In this document: one piece after another, positions 11,582 through 22,281 of the stretch
Layout: every line of letters begins with the position of its first letter
Position numbering within the stretch: the first letter of the stretch is position 1
NCBI GenBank assembly: GCA_000827325.1
Contig: KN832880.1
Location: 786,803-850,802 of the forward strand
Length of the DNA stretch: 64,000 bases
Direction: 5' to 3'
Source of the DNA: Oidiodendron maius Zn
Lineage: Eukaryota > Ascomycota > Leotiomycetes > Myxotrichaceae
Notes under the pieces: generated by a model
What the model saw: only the letters and a program-made list of their open reading frames with translations
Told to the model about the DNA's origin: nothing
Database searches by the model: none
Position numbers and translations under genes: made by a program

Positions 11582-12629
11582 TTACCACTTGAGGATTTTC
11601 TTCGGGAAATATTCGTCAATGAGATCGGTATAGTATATCTGTATACTTGGGCGTCAGCCATTGTGATTATCGTCATATTATATTCTACTCGGGGTTGGCA
11701 TTTAGCAAATGTCATACCTTCAACTCCTCGACATTGGGCACATCATCGCTCTTGCTGTACAAATCATAAGGATTGAAAGCTTTGACTGCCGCGAGCATCA
11801 TTTCATCATGATCATTCATGAGATCACGATAGGCGCCCTGTTGGTGCCAAGGATAGAATGAGTGATAACGAATCATAGCGAGTGCCTCATCAGGGAGAGT
11901 GCTCTGATCCTTGACCACGTGGTATAGATACTCATCGTGACCCCAGGATAGCATAACATTATCGAGACCACATCCAGGGGTATAGATGCCATGCTTTGTG
12001 CTATAGATTTGATTGTTGAAGTCGGTGTTATCTTTGAAGGAGTCTTTGCCATAGATAATACGGTCGTCAAAATCGCAGCCGACAGGGAACGTATCGCCAA
12101 CCACGTCCCATTGGCCTTTGGCCCCGAAGAAGTAGAGCAGTTTACCCAGGTCATGGATCAAACCAGTCAATTGCATCCATCGCGGCTTGCCATCGCGACG
12201 AATGGCTTCGGCGGTTTGAAGAAGGTGGTCAATTTGCGAGAGGGAAGTATCTGGATCGGACTCGTCGATAAGAGTGTTAAGTTTCTCCATGGCTTCCCAA
12301 ATGGTCATCTCGGCCCGAGTCATCGATTTGAATTCATTGCGTGCTCTCAGATTGTACGCCACCGTCTGCTTGGTATGTTGTTCCGAGTAGAAGCTTTTAA
12401 CCCTGTCGCTGGCATCTTCGTACTGTCTGAATTTGGTCTTGTCCTTGTCTGCGTCAAAGTGAGGCAAGTCGGAAATTGCTCGGTCTTCAACTTGTTTCTT
12501 GGAGTTGGCCCGGTCCTTTAAGACATTGATATTTTGAATCTCATCGCATAGATTTTCGAGAGCCTGCCCATCGAGGCTTGTCCTGAACGGGTGAGCTGGT
12601 GGTGCTTGTTGAACTAGGATGCCAGCCAT
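11582..12629 (-). CDS. myo-Inositol oxygenase, copy 1 (set A)
   Basis: This enzyme uses a di-iron centre and O2 to cleave myo-inositol to D-glucuronate. Exons 11718-12629 and 11582-11638 give 322 residues. The iron ligands expected from the mammalian enzyme are all visible: His135 (DHLLQTAEAIR), His159-Asp160 (GLIHDLGKLL), His231 (LSWGHDEYLY), His256 (IRYHSFYPWH) and Asp289 (FNPYDLYSK). The substrate-site signature VVGDTFPVGC is intact, and the protein ends LIDEYFPKKILKW as is usual for the family. The start at MAGILVQQ (12629) matches family length; an in-frame Met further upstream would add an unusual hydrophobic leader. It sits beside an inositol-type transporter and an inositol dehydrogenase. 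The paralogue at 49.7 kb has one extra intron. Confidence 0.95.
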
Positions 12630-13983
12630 AATGACCGGAAAGTATATATTGGCAAGACAAGGGATATTTGGAAGTGGTCTAAATAGAAAGAGACAAAGTC
12701 TCAAAGTTGTAATATATGTGATGGGGACGGGTAACCAAGTAGATATACGTACATCCAGTCAATACCAGTCTGTAAGAAGAGAATGAAATGGCAAAGTGTA
12801 TGGTGGCGGATAAGACAAACGGAGCTAGGTAAGTGGATCTGAGAAAAGGGTTAATATGGAGCTGTTTCCATATTTCCGAGTGCAGGAAATCGTCATTTTG
12901 ACCCAGTGAGTGATCAAAATAAATTATCCTATCTTACACAGTCAACCTCGCGTGACCTGCACTGTATGCAGCTGCTCAGTACTTTTTTTCGCTTGTGCTC
13001 CTCTCGTCATCTAGACGTCGTTTCCGGCTCGTCTTCCCTGTGAGTGATCTGCGAAATAGGAAACTGTCTCCGTAGTGTGGGCAGGTGTTTCCGCGCCTCC
13101 CTGTGCGCTAACTCCGGCATATTCAAGCTCTACCTAGATGCATGACGGATATTCCCTTATGATTTCTTCCCCGCATACATCCCCACATACCCCCGGGTTT
13201 CGCAGCTAGGGCTTATCACGCGGATAGAATCCTACATTCCTCCACACCAATTAAGGCTTCGAAGTATCATTCCGCTTCTCCTTGCATATTCTTGCTTCCG
13301 TACATATCTAACTCTAACCGCAAGGGACTTCCTCAACAACCCTTTTCAAAGCGATTACGCCTCTGCATGATTATCGGCGGGGGCTTCAGCGTAAAACAGG
13401 ATTCTGCACAATTTGGAACCGTGAAAATAATGCGGGTACAATTCATTAGTACTGTAAATGCAAGAAGTGCTCACACATTTTAATTACGTCAAGGAGGCTA
13501 CAACGGTAGCCATTTACCGATCCGGTGTGACTATGGGTGTATGCTCTTTTGGCACTGCTGTTACGACAGGTGTTACGGCGACCCATAAATCCTGTTCTTG
13601 TATTTCTGTCGACCGTGAAGGACTCTCTCATTCTAGAGCGAAAAAGAACCGAGTTCTTGATTCTTTCGTACTTAGAGCTCTGCAATAGTTTGCGCCCTTA
13701 TTAAACCGAGCTCCTGTGAGAGACGAACAAGTCGAGTCTGTGGCTACCTTAGCAATCCCCCACGCCATGTCACGGAGAAAACTGACGAATAGACAAAGTC
13801 TGTTCAAATCAACTGTATTGGAAGAAGAATACTGGGCTAAGGAAGGAAGAGAGGCGGAGAGTCGCGCTCGAATAAATACAGGTTCGCTCGGCTGATCCTC
13901 AGCATAATAAACCTAGCGAATCACGGCCTGTACAGCAACACCAAGTCAACGTGTTTCCGTAACACGCCACGGCAACTTACTTC
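12630..13983. other. Intergenic, upstream of MIOX1
   Basis: This long presumed promoter of MIOX1 ends at the stop of ITR-A. Small ORFs at 13292-13688 overlap on both strands and show no recognisable domain. I found no copy of the 17-bp motif present in the ITR-A/IDH-A promoter. Confidence 0.5.
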
Positions 13984-15622
13984 CTAAGTCCCCGATTCCT
14001 CGTGGCTTAATCGGATTGCTGCTCTCTGTTGCTTACGCCAAATTTCCGCATATCTCACACCAAAACCATGCTCGAATACCGCCCTTATTTCTTCTAAGTT
14101 CATATTGCTGGCCTCAGGAAAGCAGAAAAAGACAAAAATCCAACCTAGGATGCAAAGCGCAGCATAGAAGCCGAACGTCCCTGGTGGTGTAATGCCTTTC
14201 ATCATTGACAGGAAGGTCGAGGATACGACGATGTTAGGTCCCCAGTTAAACATATTAATCATCATGGTCCCCATAGCACGCACTTCCATAGGAAGGAATT
14301 CGTTTGCCTGCCAGGGCACACAACCGAGGCCTGCGGCATAAAAGGCAACAAAGAGGATCATTGCGACTAGGACGATATCTGCCGACCAGCCGACCTTATC
14401 GCTGGTCAACTCGAGGGTCTGTCGGTCAATTGGTACCCACTTGAACGCAATGGCGGCGAGGATAAGACATAGCGGCATTGCCCACATTGTCCAGAGAAGA
14501 ATTCGGCGACGACCAACGCGATCGATCAAGAAAATAGATAATACAGTGAAAATCCAATTGACTCCAGCAACAACAGTACCAACGGCGATAGGGTTCTTGA
14601 AACCGACGATGCCAAATAGAGTGGACGAATAATACATCAGCGTGTTGAACCCGCAGAACTGCTGGAAGAACATCAAGCCACATGCAGCTACTAACGCACG
14701 GAAATTGGCCGGAATAGTGAAGAGGGCTTTGAGGGCTTTGTTGAGCGTAACTTCTTCTTCGAGGGCCTTTGCTCTCGTGACTCCTTGTTCGATAGAGAGA
14801 ACTTTGTCCGCAATTTGTTGTTCAGTTGCATTGGGGTAGATTTGACGAACAACCCGAACGCTTTCCTCGCGGCGGTTATGATAAATAAGTTGTCGAGGCG
14901 ATTCTGGACACCAGAAAAGGAATACCCCAAGTAGAATGGATGGAACAGCACCCAGACCAACCATGTACCGCCAACCGTGATCCACATGCTCGAAGGCAGC
15001 ATCCATGGCGTATGCGAGAACGGAGCCAGTGCCCAGGAAAATCATGTCTACCGATATCATTCTACCGCGGTAGCGAGCTGGTGATATTTCCGCGATGTAT
15101 AAAGGCACAATCTTAGTGTGGTTAGTATCAGGCCTCAAAGATCAAATGCTATGTAGGATGATAAATACGTACAGTAGATGCAGATCCAACACCGAGCCCT
15201 ACGAGTATGCGGCCAACCGACATCTGGGCAATGGAATATGATGTCCCTTGGATGATCGCACCTATAGTAAAGAGAACCGATGCAAACCAAGCTGCCGGCT
15301 TTCTCCCATGCTTGTCAGCTGTGATTCCAGCCACGATAGCACCAATAAATGCTCCCGCAGCACAGAGTGTAGTAATGAGCTCCTTGTCTGTACTGGAGAG
15401 CGCTCTGTTATCAAGGTCTGTGCCTAGCACCACGAGGACGCCAGAGATGACGCCAGTATCGTAACCAAAGAGCATTCCACCGATTGCTGTTGCGGAAGCG
15501 CACAGCCACACAAAGGCACCTGGCATTGTATCCTCGATTGTGTCGAGATTGGAGCTGTTCTCACAGTGCTCTACATCCTCCAGTGCCTCCTTGGCGAAAA
15601 CTGAAGGTTTTGTATCACTCAT
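13984..15622 (-). CDS. myo-Inositol/sugar MFS transporter, copy A (ITR-like)
   Basis: Two exons (15173-15622, 13984-15111) give about 525 residues with 12 predicted helices and cytosolic termini. It belongs to the sugar-porter family: GMLFGYDTGVISG in TM1, ADKHGRKPAAW after TM2, VGRILVGLGVGSAS, PARYRGRMIS, PESPRQLIYH and DRVGRRRILLW. The TM1 and PESPRQL patterns together with a long loop 9 resemble fungal ITR inositol:H+ symporters more than hexose carriers. Its place between MIOX1 and an inositol dehydrogenase supports inositol uptake. It shares a 733-bp divergent promoter with IDH-A. The start at 15622 (MSDTKPS) is chosen because the family N-terminus is short; a Met at 15661 is also in frame. 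Substrate is inferred from context and not proven. Confidence 0.88.
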
Positions 15623-16355
15623 GTCCAAAAGATGCGGAGCCGATAACGATTTGACGAGCAAGAGATGACTAGCAATAAGCTATGTGATGGATAGGGATTA
15701 TTCGTCGTGGACGGAGTAATCGATGGGTAGTATATAATGCATTGTGAAATTCGAAAGCCTAGGTCAGGGTTATAAAAGCATCAGAAGCTTTGACATAGCG
15801 TACGGAACGAATTAGCTGTCGGCTTATTGCCTAAGAAAAAGCGGAGGGATAACTTACGGGGTATGACGGGTTTTGCGGGGGAATGTGCGAGAATGTCGAA
15901 ATGAATGGGCAGACTATGGAATTGGAAAACTGGGGTACGACACGATCCGAAAGTAGCTCTAAATTGACAAGGAACTTCGTGAATAGGGAATCTATTCCGC
16001 GGGAGATATTACCTAACTTGCATCACGCTAAGCCCTCCAAGGTGGAGGCAAGACTTTCCGCCAGCGCTCCAATAGGCCAACGAGGTCCTGAGACTTTTAA
16101 GAAAAGTTATCTTTTGAAACCGTCTCCGGTTTACAGCCACAATTATCGCGCTGAAAGTGTCTGAACTGGAGGCAAGTCTTTCCGAAAATAAACTGCAAGA
16201 TATTCAAGCACCAAACATCTCTCCGGCCACGATGATGGACTTACAAAAGCCCAAATACCGGCTATCAGCTTCTTCTTCAAGCCTCAATTCCTCACCTCTT
16301 CTCATCCGCACGCATCATACACTCAACCTTTGCTCTTTGTCAAACTAGGGTAAAG
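15623..16355. promoter_or_regulatory. Shared divergent promoter of ITR-A and IDH-A with repeated motif
   Basis: This 733-bp region separates two divergent inositol genes. It carries two direct copies of GGAGGCAAGWCTTTCCG, at 16044-16060 and 16168-16184, differing at one base. It also has a perfect inverted repeat AAACCG-TCTC-CGGTTT at 16117-16132. Inverted CCG/CGG triplets with a short spacer are the classic half-sites of Zn2Cys6 dimers, so this is a candidate site for the set A regulator. Small ORFs inside (15883-16348) are treated as chance. Confidence 0.5.
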
Positions 16356-17499
16356 ATGCCACCGAAAAAGCTGCAGGTTGCAGCAGCCGGCCTTGGTCGT
16401 ATGGGAAAGAGGCATGCTTTAAACTTCTTGAACCGCGCTCCTCGTGCAGAACTGGTTGCTGCTTTCACGCCTGATCCCGAAGAAATGCAATGGGCTAAGC
16501 AGCACCTGGAACCCTATGGAGTTACTTTATATGACAACTACGAAAAGATGATTTGCCAACCAGGTCTTGGGGCCGTTGTAATTGGAACGGCCACCTCAGT
16601 ACACGCGGAGGAGGCTATCAAGGCTATGGAAAAGAACTTGCATGTTCTATGCGAAAAGCCTCTGTCGACAGATATTGAAGTTGTAAGTCAAAGAGTTGCT
16701 TCTGCATCTGGCGTTGATTCATAGCTCATCATATCTGATTACTGACTATCAAATATAGTGCAAATCTGTTGCAGAAGCAGCGAAAAAGAGACCTCATCTG
16801 AAGGTCATGTGCGGCTTTTCCCGACGGTTCGACGAGTCGTACCGGGATGCATACAAGAAGACATATCAAGGTCTCATAGGTCGGCCAAGTATCATTCGAA
16901 GCCAAACGTGTGACAAGCACGATCCTTCGGGGTTCTTCGTGGCTTATGCAGCCTGGTCCGGCGGCGTTTTTGTTGATATGGCAGTGCATGACATCGACCT
17001 TACACTTTGGTTCTTTGGCGATGACATTGTGCCAAAAAGCATTTCCGCCCACGGTATTACTGCCGTCCAGCCAGATCTAAGAAAGTACAATGACTACGAC
17101 AACGCTGTAGGAGTTGTTGAGTTTCACAATGGCAAGATTGCTTATTACTACTGCTCTCGGATGATGGCACATGGCCAGGAAGACACCACAGAAATCATTG
17201 GCACCGAAGGAAAGCTCACCGTGAATGGCAACCCTCAGTCGAACTTGGTCAACTTTTATCACGCAGGAGGTATTACGCGGGAAGTGCCAGCCCATTACTA
17301 TGGGCGTTTTGAGATGGCGTTTGTCCAGGAGACTAACGAATTCACTGCCGCGTGTTTGGATGATACTCCCCTTCCAATGAAACTTAGCAATGCTGTAAAG
17401 GCAGTTCAGATAGGCGCATATCTTCAAGAAGCTCTTGTCAGTGGAAAGCAAATCCATTTTGATGAGATTGGGAGAAGGATTGAGAAAGCACAGCTCTGA
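16356..17499 (+). CDS. Gfo/Idh/MocA-family inositol dehydrogenase, copy A
   Basis: Two exons (16356-16682, 16759-17499) encode 355 residues. The N-terminal Rossmann fold starts with AAGLGRMGKRHAL (GxGxxG, NAD(P) binding). The catalytic Lys101 lies in CEKPLS, and Asp182 and His186 lie in VDMAVHDID; this is the K/D/H set of myo-inositol 2-dehydrogenases, with the same D-x3-H spacing as bacterial IolG. The reaction expected is oxidation of a cyclitol ring carbon, giving scyllo-inosose from myo-inositol. The C-terminal beta-sheet domain includes TEIIGTEGKLTVNG and the PAHYYGRFEMAF stretch. It is divergent from ITR-A and convergent with the regulator gene. A sugar or other cyclitol substrate remains possible because the family is broad; context favours inositol. 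Confidence 0.88.
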
Positions 17500-17685
17500 G
17501 TGGGACATGGAAAAGTTCTGGGAATTTCCACACATCACTACGGTAGAATACGAACTCCAGTCCTTTCTATCCTCTTTTGTATCTAGACCCAACCCTTTGA
17601 AAACAAGTCCTACAGAACCAATTTACCGAACGCTCGGTATGACTGCATGAGTCATTCGACAGCGCACTTTTCAATGTTGCCAAGG

Positions 17686-19999
17686 CTAATCAGTGTCAAC
17701 GTCCTCATCCCATTGCTCCTTCAGAGAGTTTATAAGTTGTGCCGCTCTCCAACCCGTCCTTTTCTCCATATCCTGTAACAATGAGACAGTGCATTCCCTC
17801 TCTAACTCGTCACGTAGAACGCCACCCCCTGTACAGATAGCATTATTAGACAACTGTCAGGTGTTATAAAGTCGACTAAATAGCGACTTACAGACAGATA
17901 AAGTATGACGTGCAGTAAAGAGAATATTTTCGGCAGCCCTGTTTGAAGCCGCTAGCCCAAGTATCACTAGAAGGTGGTTGCGGACACATTTCTGGACGGA
18001 ATTAATATCAGAGAGCAATGGAATTAGATGGAGGTTTCAAGTTCTCACTTCAATTTTCCTTCCCTGCCGAAGATTCTCATATCCTGAGATTTGTGGTTGT
18101 CGAATCGAGACGGTGAGAACAAGTTTTGCTATGTGGTAGTATTGCAGTGCGAGAGCTTCCGAAATATTAGTTGCCTGCTGGAATATTACATTCCTAGTAA
18201 GCCCCACTCACCATGAAAGGGAGACAGCAGCCAAACTTCAGGAAACGCGCGATGGTGTTCTCGACTGCGAGGAGCGAATCTAATAGGTGTAAATGCAGCG
18301 GGTTTCGTCATGTACCATTCATCGACCTCGCGGTCTATCTGTTGTAGAGCGACTGTAGTCGTATTTTGATCCGGTAGGAAAGCGTAACTCAGAACTTTGG
18401 CTAGAAGGAAGACCATCTGATTAGCCAATGATACATCATCTTTTCTTTGAAAGGTTTTCGAGTTGTGATAATTTTCTAAACGTGTCTTGAGCGGTTGTTG
18501 AGATACGAGGGAGACGTAAATATCCTGTCGGAGGCAGAGCCAGGCTGCAGCCTCTCCAAGTCCTCCCGAGCTACCAAATCTCGAAATAGAATTCAAGAGT
18601 TTTGTTGTGCCTATCAGATGGCATCGATTATCAAATGCTAAGAGTATATGATATTAGTTCGGCATTTATGACGCATTGGAAGAGCGGTTCTTACCATCCA
18701 TCTCTTCGTACTGACGTAATATTGAGATTGCTGCAAGGACATCTTCGTTGATTTCCTCGCTCGGTTCTGACAATTTAGGTATAAGGCATTGAACGCATTC
18801 GTTATGGTATTGTAGCGCCTCAGTCTCATCATACTCAAAATTTCGACTCATGTGTCTTGATGAGAAGGCACAAATTGCGAGTCGCAAAACTGGTTGATGA
18901 AGTGCTCGGCGTGGAACTTCTATCTCAAAATGCCGCTTCAAATCCGTGATATCGGCCTGCCTTGCTCTGTTAGATTGAGGTCTCGTTCTCATTTCCGCCG
19001 CAACCGAAGTACCGACCCATAAAGCCATATTCTCGATGAAATTCCGTATCAAAACTGCTTCCCTGTCTGTGAGGAGAGTAGTAGTGGACTGGGAGCCAAC
19101 GACATCCGGCATATCGTTCGACACCGTAGTCGCAGGTGAGGCAAATGTGTGTGCTGAGTATTGACGAGAATATTGTGGAGTGTATTCCGACTCTGTAGCT
19201 CCTGTTTAAAATTAGACTACAGATATCCATATGTGACGCTTGATTGCTGATTACCGCCAGGTCCTGACTCCCCCTGGTTGACTTCGGGAGGGATTATCTC
19301 ATAATGTTCTTGATTGGAGTGAGAGGCACCAAATATTGACTGCATAGCATTGTCATCGTCTCGTCCTTTTTCCACGGTCTCTAACCCCCTCGAGGATTGG
19401 AACCGACTGTCTTGTGCAAATGTGGCAGCTAGCCCCATAAATTGATCTTCCGGAGAGCTTGTGAGTGCATCTTTCCTATAAATTTGGATGAGACCTGGTG
19501 TCTCGTCATGGAATTGAACTTCGAGACTCAGTGATCAGATTAACCGCTCTTGGAGGAATCTCAACACATACTTGAATTTTCCAGTGGTATCCAGGTCTGG
19601 GTCTCTGAGAACGACAGATCGGATTCCTTCCCTCGCACATGCAGGTTCCGGAAGCGAATATTGGGTTCCCGCACACATTGGATATTCCCTTCCATGCATT
19701 GAAAGCAAGAGGGTAACTTTGTGTCACCTACAAATGTAAGTCCAAGAACAAGAAACTGAATACATGATATCTACATTTCACATGTCGAGCTGTTATTGAG
19801 CAGAAACAGATTTAGTATCCTCGAACAAAGCAGCAGAAACTGAGGGAGATCTCTTAGGTTCTGTACGCACCCCGACAACCTTCACTTCAGAGAATGTCAG
19901 CCGTTCAATAGTGCAATAAAAGAGAAGACAGCGTTACCATCCAGCAATCAGTCTCTCTCTCTTCTTCCGGTAGCCATCGTTGGCAGAGTTCTTCGGCAT
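17686..19999 (-). CDS. Zn2Cys6 transcription factor of set A (fungal-specific regulatory domain)
   Basis: I splice ten exons on the minus strand: 19938-19999, 19871-19884 (14 nt), 19775-19789 (15 nt), 19572-19727, 19255-19518, 18695-19201, 18212-18610, 18049-18155, 17892-17991 and 17686-17828. All phases agree, giving 588 residues. The zinc cluster is built across exons 1-4: Cys21, 24, 31, 38, 41 and 48, in the canonical C-x2-C-x6-C-x6-C-x2-C-x6-C spacing, preceded by basic YRKKRERL. A Ser/Thr/Gln-rich linker follows. The rest resembles the second fungal-specific transcription factor domain, with ILRQYEEMDG, WYMTKPAAFTPIRF, PEVWLLSPFH and a C-terminal amphipathic helix. Its place at the end of set A makes it the likely pathway regulator. 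It has a full-length paralogue at 44.4-46.5 kb. The splice model is inference, strongly constrained by the cysteine pattern. Confidence 0.82.
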
Positions 20000-20308
20000 T
20001 GACGGCAGGAAATCGGCCTCCTAATGACGGAACTCTTTCGCCATGTAGTCCAAACTTGACAAGGCTTTGAATGAGGTCCTATAAATCTGAGTTTTGGCAA
20101 GGAATGCGATGTCCGTTACAAAACGCAAATAAGACGCGGTTGGGTAGTGCGGGGTAAAACAAGCGCAAACTGCGGGGCTTCTTCGCTCGTGTTCACTCGC
20201 AGTTGGCGAAAGCGGCTTGCAACGCAAATTTCCTCACTCTATAGTGTTAACTATATACAAAATTAATGCCCCAAAGAAATGCCACAAAGCTTGAACCTAT
20301 TTTTTTAT

Positions 20309-20377
20309 TTAGATGCGCACGCTAACTGAGTCATCAGAATCATTAGAGTCATCTTCTGATAATATTAGTAGAAGGTA
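20309..20377 (-). pseudogene. 3' piece of an older minus-strand ORF split by the pogo-like element
   Basis: On the minus strand the bases after the TA target encode LLLILSEDDSNDSDDSVSVRI and a stop. This joins in frame, through the TA target site, to the minus-strand ORF that resumes beyond 29220. No family was recognised. Confidence 0.45.
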
Positions 20378-21075
20378 ACGTAAGTCGTGGCGTAATGCGT
20401 CTAGTGGCGTAATGCGTCTAATTACAGGGGACCACCTTGGCAAAGCTTCAATTATTTGGCAATGGTACGCCGAAAAAGCCAAACTGCAGCTGAAATCGAT
20501 GCTCGGGTTAATCAAGCAGTATTAGGAGTCTAATCCGGGTTGTACAAGTCTTCGTATGAAGCCGCAAAGCAGTTAGGGGTTTCTAAGGATATAGTGATAT
20601 ATCGTATCAATAGAGGCCTCTTGCATTCTTAAGTATACTAACAGCAACAGAAACTTTCATATATACAAGAGAATATTCTTCTTAAGTAGATTAAAGTATT
20701 AACAATTAGTAGCTATTCACCAGGGCTTTAGTTGTTGAAGGAAATAGTAGAGGAGATCTATATAAAACAAACCTACAATTTAGACAACCCCTTAGTCGAC
20801 TCTCTTGAACTCCTACTACAATATACTCTTGGTAGAGACTGGATTCCATAATTTATTCAACAATATCTATATCTTAAAGTTGCTATAGGGTATCGAATTG
20901 AGTCTATATGAATAGACAGTATAACAAAACAAGTGCTAAATATATAGTTTGATACGTTTCAGAAGCTAGTACAGGAGCAAGGAATTAAACAGGAGAATAT
21001 ATACAATATAGATAAATCTAGATTCTCTATTAGGATAATAGAGTTAACTTGAATTATTATTGATTTGATACTTTA

Positions 21076-21324
21076 TGTTGACTGTGTCAGGGCTTCAGGC
21101 ATATATATCACGATGTCTCAGGGTTAGTGGCAACATACGTAATGGCATACGACTGTGTAGTCGTAAGGGCTTACGCATGCTACCACCTGAGCAGGTATAT
21201 AATGAGTGTTGTAGTCTATAGTCTAATCCCCTCAGTTGTCACTGCATCACTCAATGGTCAATATAACTGAGTTTCACCTTGATATCTGACTACAACCTGT
21301 GCATTCTCAAACCTCTGGTCAACA
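21076..21324. repeat. Solo LTR (249 bp) inside the pogo-like element
   Basis: The segment starts TGTTGACTG and ends TGGTCAACA, a perfect short terminal inversion typical of LTRs. It is flanked on both sides by CTTTA (21071-21075 and 21325-21329), a 5-bp target duplication. It interrupts the transposase region. It has fewer A/T changes than its surroundings, as expected for a younger insertion or one less affected by RIP. No internal retroelement sequence remains, so it arose by LTR-LTR recombination. Confidence 0.8.
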
Positions 21325-21935
21325 CTTTATACGAAATATCAGGCTTATCCTGGTTATCAGGAATAGGTTTTGATAGTTAAGTATATTTATACAGACAGAA
21401 CCATTCTTCTAGTATTTGGAATATTTAAAGGAAAGAATATCCTTTAAAATTGGATACTAGATATAGTCTTTAATAAATGGTTTTTCTTAGTGAATTCAAA
21501 GGGATAGATAAGCAATCTCTATAGGCTAGAATAGCTTAAATGTATATTTAAGCCTATAACTTGTACTAAAGCTAGTGGCTAATACTATCTTCTTATTTGT
21601 AATAGCTATAATTCTTATATTAGTAGAAGCTTTAGAGCTTACTGCCTTTAAAATCGAATTATATTTCTTATTCTTCCCCCTTATATATTATATTTACTTC
21701 AGCTACTTAATATTTCGCTTTTTGGTCTATTAAAGAAGTGATTAACAGCTATACTCTCTTACCTTAACCAAGCTTAGCTTATATAGATATAGAAGATTAA
21801 ATAGATAAAGGTATATATTAAGGCTTAGTCAGAGGTATTTAATTGTCAGAATATTGAATTAGTATAGTATAGAGCTAGTTTAATCCTATTCAATCTATAG
21901 AGAGCGCTTTATACAATAGCTCAAGAGATAACCCT

Positions 21936-22281
21936 ATATAACGATGGCTCACGCCTAGTGTTAGGTAAGTTGTTGAGTGGGTTGGGTAAGGCAGGGATAC
22001 TATCAAGTCAAGAAGTAATATATAAACTTAATAGGTTACTAAAGTAGTAATAAGATACTTTATTTGAGTTAAACATAAAGCTTCTATCTATTAAGGAATA
22101 TATACTGTTTATATAGAACCTTCATCTGTCCTGGATCAGCCAGATTATTTGGATTATCTTATAATCCTTATAATCTCTATAATCCTGTATATATTATATG
22201 ACTCTTCCTGAACCACTTACAAGGGTTCTCTGTACAGGCTGCTGCCTACTAAGCCTTAAGCCCTTGCTTTGTGTTTGTAAC
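21936..22281 (-). repeat. 3' LTR of the gypsy element (left copy)
   Basis: This 346-bp direct repeat has a partner at 28315-28660. Nearly all differences I could see by eye between the two copies are transitions, and the A/T variant usually lies in this left copy (for example GTTCGTAAC on the right against GTTTGTAAC here). Confidence 0.85.

Noticed and set aside
13292-13688. Overlapping 60-80-codon ORFs on opposite strands
   Set aside because: Mutually exclusive frames, no motif, no splice partner; treated as chance in a promoter region.
15883-16348. Plus-strand ORFs between ITR-A and IDH-A
   Set aside because: They overlap a divergent promoter with repeated motifs, change frame and have no recognisable domain.
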